A DNA stretch of 12,106 nt, from positions 1-12,106 of the forward strand of contig JBIOVB010000034.1 in NCBI GenBank assembly GCA_044867525.1. Reading direction: 5' to 3'. The translations under genes were made by a program, and so were the position numbers. Positions within the stretch are counted from its first letter, which is position 1; each line of letters starts with the position of its first letter. Below are positions 6,821 to 12,106 of the stretch, piece by piece. This DNA comes from JALYNX01 sp044867525. GTDB taxonomy: Bacteria > Actinomycetota > Acidimicrobiia > Spongiisociales > ZC4RG35. The notes under the pieces were generated by a model. The model had not been told where the DNA came from. It searched no databases and saw only the letters and a list, made by a program, of their open reading frames with translations.

Positions 6821-7939
6821 TCAAGCCGGCTGGAAGTCCTTGCGCCAGGGCTGTGCCATCGGATGGATCCCGTCCGGAGCTACCACATCCTCGAGGTCGG
6901 CTTCAGGGGTGAGGGGTAGCCACACCGTCAGGGTTGCCCCTCCCCCTTCCTCGGCTTGGATTGTGACGGCTCCGCCATGGGCCTCGGTCAGCTGGCGGGC
7001 GATCGTCAGACCAAGCCCCGACTCGGCATTCCCATTGTCGAAGTTGCGCTCGTGCGGCCCTCGCCACCCTCGTTCGAAGGCACGCGCATGGAGATGGGGC
7101 GCCAGCCCTGGACCTTCATCGCTGACTGCGATCCATGCCCAATCCTCGAGCCCACCCCAGTCGACCACGATCGCCGAGCCTCGGGGCGCGAGTCTCACCG
7201 CATTGCTCAAGAAATTCCCGATGGCCGCCCTAACCGCAGCCGGATCGGCCGGGACCATGGTGGCAGTCGTCCCCGCGACGAGGAGATGGATGCCCCGGGC
7301 GCGGCTGGGGCCGAGATGCTCGCCGACCGCATCAGCGGCGAGCAGCGCCAAGTCCGATGGACCGTCTGCCTGCTCCACTGACAGCTGCCCATACCCTTCG
7401 AGGTCGTTGACCGTCCGTGCCATGCGGTCGGATGCCCTGCGCGCAGCGTCGATATAACCCTTTGCAGGGTGATCCTGCCCGGCTTCGCCAGTCGCCAACT
7501 CGAGATTGGTGGCCATCACCGCCAGCGGTGTCCGCAGCTCATGAACGACCTCGTCGAGGCGCTTCTGGCGCTCGTCGTCGGCCAGCCGCACCTCGGCGCG
7601 GCCACGATCGAGGGTGCCCAGAACGCGGCCGGCGAGAAGCCAGGCCGCAACGAAGGCAGGGATCAGAGCGATAGTTGGCGCCACAACACCCCAATTCACG
7701 ATGAAGGATCGGGCGGCCAATGCGGTGGCCTCGCCACTCTCATCGGTGACGATGAGCAGCGCAACCGCGTTCCCGATACGGGCGAGCCCGGCCTGGGTGC
7801 CTCCCTCCTCCCCGACGCCCAGGCTGGAAAGGAAGACCAGGGATGCAGCCGCGGCAATGACTGCGACCAACACGGCCGGGGATGCGAGGACCATGGTGAG
7901 CCGTGCCCTGCTCCAACCTCCTGATGTTTGCACGCTCAT
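6821..7939 (-). CDS. Two-component sensor histidine kinase (HAMP-less, small extracytoplasmic loop)
   Basis: 372 residues. Transmembrane helix 1 spans about 18-41, a short extracytoplasmic loop about 42-82, and helix 2 about 85-107. The H-box is VVHELRTPLAVM with phospho-acceptor His133. The ATPase domain carries the N-box NFLSNAVRLAP (242-252), the G1 box DEGPG (274-278) and the G2 box SGLGLTIARQL (307-317). All catalytic motifs look intact. Only about 20-25 residues lie between helix 2 and the H-box, too few for a HAMP domain, so helix 2 probably runs directly into the dimerisation helix. The start is ATG 7939, overlapping the regulator's TGA (ATGA); the frame open to 8146 is shadow of the regulator gene. 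It should phosphorylate the adjacent OmpR-type regulator. The signal is unknown; the position before an HtrA protease suggests envelope stress, by analogy with MprB. Confidence 0.93.
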   Translation of the reverse strand: MSVQTSGGWSRARLTMVLASPAVLVAVIAAAASLVFLSSLGVGEEGGTQAGLARIGNAVALLIVTDESGEATALAARSFIVNWGVVAPTIALIPAFVAAWLLAGRVLGTLDRGRAEVRLADDERQKRLDEVVHELRTPLAVMATNLELATGEAGQDHPAKGYIDAARRASDRMARTVNDLEGYGQLSVEQADGPSDLALLAADAVGEHLGPSRARGIHLLVAGTTATMVPADPAAVRAAIGNFLSNAVRLAPRGSAIVVDWGGLEDWAWIAVSDEGPGLAPHLHARAFERGWRGPHERNFDNGNAESGLGLTIARQLTEAHGGAVTIQAEEGGGATLTVWLPLTPEADLEDVVAPDGIHPMAQPWRKDFQPA

Positions 7940-8643
7940 CCCGTGCGCCCTGTCCGGCCCGACAACGCGTAGCCGCGCCCCGGGAGCGTGACGATGAGCC
8001 GGTCGCCGCCGGTCACAGCCAGCTTGCGCCTCAGATTGGAGAGCGTCATCCGCACCGTGTTGGTGAAGGGGTCGGCATGCTCGTCCCACACGTGCTCGAG
8101 GAGCTGCTCGGCGCTGTGCACCTCCTCTGGATGCAGTAGGAACCAACGAAGGAGGGCAAACTCCTTCACGGTGAGGTCGATCGGCGTCCCGCCCTGTGTC
8201 ACCTCGTGCCGGGCAGTGTCCATCTCGACGCCTTCATACGAGATCAGCGAGCTCCCGGCGGACGTGTCACGCCTCAACAAGGCCCGAATCCGGGCTCCGA
8301 GCTCACCGAGGGAGAAGGGCTTGACCAGGTAGTCGTCTGCGCCTTCGTCCAGCCCTCGGATTCGATCACTGACGCTACCCCGAGCGGTGAGCATGATGAT
8401 CTTCGGAGACACTCGCTTGCCAAGAGGCTGCTCCACGTCCGAGACCACCGTGCGACATACATCCAGCCCGTCGCCGTCCGGCAGGCTCAGATCGAGGCAG
8501 ACCAGGTCGTATGCATTGACCAGCGCGAGTTGGACCGCCGACGAGGCCCCCGCAGCGGTATCGACCGCGTACCCGTCCCGGCGCAAGCTGTCGGCGATCG
8601 CTGCAGCCAGGTCGCGCTCGTCCTCGACCACCAGGATGCGCAT
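7936..8643 (-). CDS. OmpR/PhoB-type response regulator
   Basis: 235 residues, standard for the family. The receiver domain (1-about 120) has the acidic pair Glu7-Asp8, phospho-acceptor Asp51 (VCLDLSLPDGDG), Thr86 (MLTAR) and Lys108 (YLVKPF). The C-terminal winged-helix domain (about 135-230) shows the usual DLTVKEFALL, the recognition-helix region NTVRMTLSNLRRKL and the wing GRGYAL. Before MLTAR, an insert-like stretch VEQPLGKRVSPK (70-81) makes the loop slightly longer than usual. The start is ATG 8643, with GGAGG 6 nt upstream (minus strand, 8654-8650); the open frame continuing to 9150 crosses the divergent DUF4331 gene and is rejected. The gene heads the six-gene cluster and probably regulates it. 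The divergent DUF4331 gene is a second plausible target because the two share one 256-bp spacer. Confidence 0.95.
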   Translation of the reverse strand: MRILVVEDERDLAAAIADSLRRDGYAVDTAAGASSAVQLALVNAYDLVCLDLSLPDGDGLDVCRTVVSDVEQPLGKRVSPKIIMLTARGSVSDRIRGLDEGADDYLVKPFSLGELGARIRALLRRDTSAGSSLISYEGVEMDTARHEVTQGGTPIDLTVKEFALLRWFLLHPEEVHSAEQLLEHVWDEHADPFTNTVRMTLSNLRRKLAVTGGDRLIVTLPGRGYALSGRTGRTG

Positions 8644-8899
8644 CAGCGGCCTCCGTCGGAGCGCGGGGCACGGCGTCGCATGACGCGATGGTTGGTGGAG
8701 GTATTGAAAGTCATCAGTGAGGGTGGGAGCCCGCGAGAAGACGCCGCTGGCGGTGATTCGGTTCCCGAAACTTAGATCGACTCCGGCCGTTAGCGGACCT
8801 CGTAGCACGGACCGACCCTGTGATCCCTTCCATGCAATCCGGCAAAGGACTCTGCTCCGAACCAGTGGCGTCATCGCAGCGACCTTGGAAGGAGAAAAG
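8644..8899. promoter_or_regulatory. Divergent intergenic region between response regulator and DUF4331 gene
   Basis: This 256-bp spacer separates the start codons of two divergent units and must hold promoters for the regulator cluster and probably for the DUF4331/TPR pair. I found no convincing -35/-10 pair. TTAGAT at 8772-8777 (+) could be a -10, but no TTGACA-like box lies about 17 nt upstream. Two short inverted repeats are present: GCGTC-gcat-GACGC (8673-8686) and TTCGG-ttc-CCGAA (8757-8769). Either might be an operator, though repeats this short occur by chance. No small gene is evident. Confidence 0.5.
8887..8894 (+). promoter_or_regulatory. Strong Shine-Dalgarno for the DUF4331 gene
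   Basis: GGAAGGAG ends 5 nt before ATG 8900. It fixes the start there rather than at any upstream in-frame codon (the frame is open back to 8717) and places a proper signal peptide at the N-terminus. Confidence 0.8.
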
Positions 8900-10045
8900 A
8901 TGACGACCATGAGAAAGACCGCGCCGAGCGTGGCGCTATGGGTGTTGCTCGCCCTGGTGACCACACTTGCGCTGGCACCCCTCGGAGCCCAGGGAGCGGA
9001 CCATCTCGATGCACCGGGGTTGAACCCGCCGGGTGGCGACGCCCGTCTCGATATCAACGATGTGTACGTGTTCGCGGGATCCAATGCCGCGAAGACGGTG
9101 CTGGCCGCGACGGTGAATCCGGCAGCGACAGGCGACTCCAGGTTCGCCATCGAAAAGGTCGGCGCCTATCACATCCGAATCGACAAGAACGGCGATGCCG
9201 TCGAGGACATCACCTACACACTCGAGTTCAGGGACCGCAAGTACCGAGATGGTCAAACCGTCGCTGTGCGCCGGTCCACGGGACGTGAGGCACGCGACGT
9301 CGATCCACGGGGACGGATGATCGGGCTCGGCAGCACCGAGAAGGCCATCCAGCTCTGGTCCGGGAACGGGAAGTTGTTCACGGGGCTCCGCTCCGATCCG
9401 TTCTTCTTCGATCTCGGTGGATTCCGTGGGACAGTGGAGGGGGTCGGACCGCGGATGCTCAACGACGGCAGCCAGAGCGACTTCTTCGAGTCGCTCAACA
9501 CACTGGCGATCGTCCTCGAGGTGCCGGACTCGAAGCTCGGCAGGAACATCGGCGTCTGGGTGACAACCAGCTCGGAAAAAGGTCGCGACCGTCAGATCGA
9601 CCGGATGGGCCGTCCCGCGATCAACACCGTGGTCAACAGCTCCGGTCCGATCGTAGGCGCCGACCCCAATGCCAAGAACGTCTACAACGCGTCGAAGCCA
9701 AAGGACGACGTGGCGAAATTCACCGGTGGTGCCGTTGCCGCGCTGCAGGCGTTCTCGTCTCTCGACACCGAAGGTACATACACCGACGCCGCGGCGGCTG
9801 CCTTGGCCGGGGTGCTGTTGCCAGACATCATCACCTATGACACCGCCACCGCCGCTGCCGGGCCACTCAACGGCCGGGCGTTGGCCGACGACGTGATCGA
9901 CATCGAGTTGCGCATCGTCACCGGGGGTGACCCGCTGGGACTGTTCGACGACCGCGATGCAGACGGTGCAATCAACACCGACGGCATCGGGCCTCACAGC
10001 GACTACATGAGCACGTTCCCCTACCTGGGAGTGCCTCACAGCTGA
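8900..10045 (+). CDS. Secreted DUF4331 family protein
   Basis: 381 residues. The N-terminus has two basic residues (Arg5, Lys6), a hydrophobic core (about 11-28) and Ala/Gly-rich cleavage candidates at about 30-33, a Sec-type signal peptide, so the mature protein begins near DHLDAPG. That motif followed by DINDVYVF (51-58) is the hallmark of DUF4331 proteins. Two acidic loops resemble calcium sites: DKNGDAVED (95-103) and DRDADG (351-356); metal binding is inferred. The C-terminus GPHSDYMSTFPYLGVPHS matches the family's usual ending, so the protein looks complete. The biochemical function of DUF4331 is unknown. An in-frame Met4 is a possible minor alternative start. The gene is followed after 62 bp, including a strong hairpin, by a TPR gene on the same strand, and diverges from the two-component cluster, which may control it. 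Confidence 0.92.
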   Translation: MTTMRKTAPSVALWVLLALVTTLALAPLGAQGADHLDAPGLNPPGGDARLDINDVYVFAGSNAAKTVLAATVNPAATGDSRFAIEKVGAYHIRIDKNGDAVEDITYTLEFRDRKYRDGQTVAVRRSTGREARDVDPRGRMIGLGSTEKAIQLWSGNGKLFTGLRSDPFFFDLGGFRGTVEGVGPRMLNDGSQSDFFESLNTLAIVLEVPDSKLGRNIGVWVTTSSEKGRDRQIDRMGRPAINTVVNSSGPIVGADPNAKNVYNASKPKDDVAKFTGGAVAALQAFSSLDTEGTYTDAAAAALAGVLLPDIITYDTATAAAGPLNGRALADDVIDIELRIVTGGDPLGLFDDRDADGAINTDGIGPHSDYMSTFPYLGVPHS

Positions 10046-10086
10046 GCGAGTGGCCGGTGGGGCCCATGGCCCCACCGGCCTCGCTC
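10044..10086 (+). terminator. Large intercistronic hairpin between DUF4331 and TPR genes
   Basis: A near-perfect inverted repeat: GAGCGA (10044-10049), a 2-nt bulge GT, GGCCGGTGGGGCC (10052-10064), loop CAT, GGCCCCACCGGCC (10068-10080), TCGCTC (10081-10086). The stem is 19 bp and starts inside the DUF4331 stop codon. No T-run follows, so it is not a classic intrinsic terminator. It could partially terminate transcription or protect the upstream mRNA 3' end. The TPR gene's AAGGAG lies only 8 nt beyond the stem. Confidence 0.7.
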
Positions 10087-10107
10087 ACGTCATGAAGGAG
10101 ATACCCG

Positions 10108-11421
10108 ATGCGCAGAACAATCGCCGCCGTAGTCGCCGCCGGCCTATTGGTGGCCGGGTCCTACGGCCTGCGCGCCATCGTCAACGACGAGGTGATCCCG
10201 CAACCAAGCACCCTGGAACTGACGCCGATCCCCAGACTCCCTGAAGTAGATCGCCTGATATCTGTATTCGGGGAACGGGTCGCCGAGAATGGGGATCCGC
10301 TCGACCTCGCCGAGCTGGGCAGGCTTCACCTGGAACGAGCCGGCATGACCGGGGATATCGGAGCCTTCGGAGAGGCGATCGAAAGCCTCACCAGGGCGGT
10401 GGATCTGGCTCCCGAGGATCGGACGGCAACGCTGAGGCTGGCCCAGGCATCATTGGCCGTTCACCGATTTCAAGATGCACTCGAGATCGCAAACGACCTG
10501 GTCGCCACCGAACCGGGTGACGCCGCCGCTCGGTTGGTCATCGCGGACGCCGAATTCGAGCTCGGCGACGAAGAGTCGGCCGCGGAAGCCCTCAACGACG
10601 TGGCTTCCCTCACCGGCGAGATCCCTGAGATCCTGACCCGACGGGCCCAACACGCCGACTCCATGGGGGAGGTCCCGATGGCTCTCGGCTATGCCGAGGA
10701 GGCATTGCGGCTCGTCGATGACGACACCGCGGAACCCAGGCTTCTTGCCTTTCACCTGACTTTTGTCGCCCATTTCCTCAACGACCTCGGGAGATTCGAG
10801 GAGGCAGAGGACTTGCTGCGCCGCGCCATCGATGTAGACCCGTCGTGGTCGTCCTCGCACGTCACGATGGGTTGGGTGCTGATGTCGAGCGGCCGACTGC
10901 AGGAGGCCTTCTCGGCCTATGAGACCGCCTCGTCGCTGAGAACCGATCCGAGCACGCTCGCCATGCTCGGAGACATCTCGTTGGCCCTGGGCGAACAGCA
11001 GCGCGCGGAGACGTTCTTCAGCCAGGTGGAGCCGGCCGCGACGCGAACCGAGGTGCATCGCAGCGCCTATCGGCGAACCCTGGCCCAGTTCCTGGCGGAT
11101 CACGACCTCGACCCGAAGAGGGCTGTCGAGCTCGCCCGACAAGACGTCAAAGAGCGGGCCGACCCGTTCGGTCTCGACACGTATGCATGGGCGCTCTATC
11201 GGGCGGGTGAGTTCGAAGAGGCCCGGACGGAGATCGAAAAGGTATTCGCCGTGGGTTTGAGCGAGCCGCAGATCCTCTACCACTCGGCCTTGATCGCCCT
11301 CGCCGAGGGAGACGAGGGACGGGCCCGAAAGGAGCTCACACAGGCACTGGACAAGGCGCCGCTCTTCCATCCCCTTCAAGCACCGGATGCGAAGCAGGTC
11401 CTCAGGTCCCTGGAGGACTGA
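10108..11421 (+). CDS. Signal-anchored tetratricopeptide (TPR) repeat protein
   Basis: 437 residues. A short basic start (MRR) and hydrophobic segment (about 4-24) with no lipobox Cys suggest a signal anchor or uncleaved signal peptide, placing the repeats outside the membrane. From about residue 65 the protein is a string of helix pairs with TPR spacing and consensus residues: AIESLTRAVDLAPED (90-104), FQDALEIANDLVATEPGD (121-138), FEEAEDLLRRAIDVDPSW (230-247), LQEAFSAYETASSLRTDPS (264-282), FEEARTEIEKVF (369-380) and ARKELTQALDKAPLF (406-420). TPR arrays bind partner proteins; the partner is not known and the DUF4331 product is the obvious candidate. ATG 10108 has AAGGAG 7 nt upstream (10095-10100). 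Co-transcription with the DUF4331 gene is likely but may be attenuated by the hairpin between them. Confidence 0.9.
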   Translation: MRRTIAAVVAAGLLVAGSYGLRAIVNDEVIPQPSTLELTPIPRLPEVDRLISVFGERVAENGDPLDLAELGRLHLERAGMTGDIGAFGEAIESLTRAVDLAPEDRTATLRLAQASLAVHRFQDALEIANDLVATEPGDAAARLVIADAEFELGDEESAAEALNDVASLTGEIPEILTRRAQHADSMGEVPMALGYAEEALRLVDDDTAEPRLLAFHLTFVAHFLNDLGRFEEAEDLLRRAIDVDPSWSSSHVTMGWVLMSSGRLQEAFSAYETASSLRTDPSTLAMLGDISLALGEQQRAETFFSQVEPAATRTEVHRSAYRRTLAQFLADHDLDPKRAVELARQDVKERADPFGLDTYAWALYRAGEFEEARTEIEKVFAVGLSEPQILYHSALIALAEGDEGRARKELTQALDKAPLFHPLQAPDAKQVLRSLED

Positions 11422-11456
11422 GCGAGAGCCTGACTGAAAGACCTGTTGGTCGGCCA

Positions 11457-11474
11457 GCCCAGGACTCCCTGGGC
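11457..11474. terminator. Possible bidirectional terminator hairpin between converging genes
   Basis: GCCCAGG-actc-CCTGGGC forms a perfect 7-bp stem with a 4-nt loop in the 54-bp gap between the TPR stop (11421) and the stop of the leftward membrane-protein gene (11476). There is no T-run on either strand, so termination strength is uncertain. Confidence 0.45.
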
Positions 11475-11475
11475 A

Positions 11476-12099
11476 CTATCCGCTGGTGATCGGCTCCCCG
11501 AAGGCGATCACCAGCCCGATCACCAAGCCGATCGCGGCGAAGACCAGGAGGGCGATCTGAGCTTTCCAATACTCGAATCGCTCCGAGATGGCGGCGAAGA
11601 AGAGCACGGCGGCGAAGAGAAGCGTCGTCAGCGTGTATATGTCCGAGATGGTGTTGGCGTCCTCACCGGAGGCGAACAACTCGTCGGCCCGCGCTTCGAG
11701 GCGCTCCGCCTCGGCGTCCTGGGCAACCTGGTACTCGGGCATTACGAACGGGCTTGGCGGGGCGTCGGGGTTGTTCAGCGGGTCGAGGGCCATCCATGCA
11801 TCGAAGCCCACCCGGAACTCCTCACGGAATCGTTGGAAGTAGAAGTCGGCAACCTGATCGTTCTCTTCCAGCAGGGCATCTATGTAGTTCTCGAAGAGGC
11901 TCAGGTCCGCGAGCCGGAACTGGTTGGCCTCGGTCCGTTGCTGGGCGGCGTTGGTCCGGGAGCCGGACGCCTGGGTGTAGTTGGACGATTGGATCCCGTC
12001 CCACAGTGACGCCTGATATCCGCTCCATGCTGTGGACAAGGCTGCGAACGCCAGAATCGCCACCGTGATGATCTCCAGGATCTTCTCGCTGCGGGTCAC
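11476..12099 (-). CDS. Small three-helix membrane protein of unknown function (start uncertain at window edge)
   Basis: 207 residues from GTG 12099, 7 bases from the window end. The frame is open to the edge, so the true start may lie outside. Layout: an N-terminal transmembrane helix (about 8-27) followed by AWSGYQASLW; a long, acidic, probably helical central region (about 40-150) rich in Gln, Glu and Ala with YTQASGSRTNAAQQRTEANQ at its beginning; then two closely spaced helices (about 155-172 and 180-202). A sequence like ISDIYTLTTLLFAAVLFFAAI before the second helix is characteristic of a recurrent uncharacterised bacterial membrane family I recognise only by pattern, not by name. I assign no function. 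It converges on the TPR gene and is not in an operon with anything visible. Confidence 0.75.
   Translation of the reverse strand: MTRSEKILEIITVAILAFAALSTAWSGYQASLWDGIQSSNYTQASGSRTNAAQQRTEANQFRLADLSLFENYIDALLEENDQVADFYFQRFREEFRVGFDAWMALDPLNNPDAPPSPFVMPEYQVAQDAEAERLEARADELFASGEDANTISDIYTLTTLLFAAVLFFAAISERFEYWKAQIALLVFAAIGLVIGLVIAFGEPITSG
11483..11514. repeat. Inverted repeat inside the 3' end of the membrane-protein gene
   Basis: CTGGTGATCG (11483-11492) and CGATCACCAG (11505-11514) are perfect 10-bp inverted arms around a 12-nt spacer. They lie in the last codons of the leftward gene. They could add to termination of either converging transcript, or simply reflect repeated Ile/Val/Leu-Gly codons, since CGATCACC recurs just downstream (near 11517-11524). 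Confidence 0.45.
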
Positions 12100-12106
12100 G
12101 ACGGGG

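Noticed and set aside
7940..8146. N-terminal extension of the kinase frame
   Set aside because: It overlaps the DNA-binding domain of the response regulator; ATG 7939 with an ATGA junction gives a normal kinase N-terminus.
8850..8880. Possible ECF sigma promoter (GAACC followed by GTC) upstream of DUF4331
   Set aside because: The spacing between the two elements is far shorter than the usual 16-17 nt.
8644..9150. N-terminal extension of the response regulator frame
   Set aside because: It would run antisense through the DUF4331 signal peptide; ATG 8643 has GGAGG and starts the standard MRILVVEDE receiver.
8936..10075. Leftward frame (379 codons) opposite the DUF4331 gene
   Set aside because: Composition is that of a complement shadow; the DUF4331 protein has a signal peptide, family motifs and a strong ribosome site.
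10450..11379. Leftward frame (309 codons) opposite the TPR gene
   Set aside because: No domain; the TPR periodicity on the plus strand is clear.
1..12106. CRISPR arrays, tRNA/rRNA genes, insertion sequences, phage or toxin-antitoxin genes
   Set aside because: No spaced direct repeats, cloverleaf sequences, transposase motifs or terminal inverted repeats were seen on either strand.

Overview
The window is GC-rich by eye (not computed), gene-dense bacterial chromosome. Several genes start with GTG or TTG, spacers are short, and gene ends overlap by 4 nt. The protein families (an MprAB/PepD-like two-component plus HtrA arrangement, a DUF4331 secreted protein, GC-rich codon use) suggest an actinobacterium, possibly an uncultured Acidimicrobiia-type lineage. 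No rRNA or marker gene is present, so the taxonomy is an inference. I saw no tRNA, rRNA, CRISPR array, insertion sequence or phage gene.

Layout. (1) Positions 1-1272 (+) hold the 3' part of a gene for a Vgb/YncE-type beta-propeller fused to an alpha/beta-hydrolase-like domain whose nucleophile serine appears to be lost. (2) Positions 1338-2642 (+) encode a CPA1/NhaP-type cation:proton antiporter. Its 3' end overlaps the converging operon by 30 bp. (3) Positions 8643 down to 2613 (-) form a compact six-gene cluster, in transcription order: OmpR-type response regulator, histidine kinase, membrane-anchored HtrA/S1C serine protease, MoxR AAA+ ATPase, DUF58 protein, BatA-like VWA membrane protein. 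Three junctions are ATGA overlaps, one has a 1-nt gap, and only the kinase-protease junction has a spacer (27 or 60 nt depending on the protease start). (4) A 256-bp divergent spacer (8644-8899) separates the regulator from a rightward pair: a secreted DUF4331 protein and a signal-anchored TPR protein, with a strong 19-bp-stem hairpin between them. (5) At the right edge a small three-helix membrane protein of unknown function reads leftward (12099-11476), converging on the TPR gene.

Working model (inference). The kinase senses an envelope state and the regulator controls its own cluster, as in the mycobacterial mprA-mprB-pepD locus. Here that stress module continues directly into the MoxR/DUF58/VWA module, a AAA+ ATPase with metal-binding VWA partners thought to mature or remodel protein complexes. 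The protease has no PDZ domain. It ends instead in a tail of Gly-Leu-acidic repeats that could be a docking or oligomerisation element. The diverging DUF4331/TPR pair may be a second output of the same regulator. The most unusual points are the protease tail, the kinase without HAMP, the pseudo-hydrolase fusion, and the joining of the two modules in one cluster.
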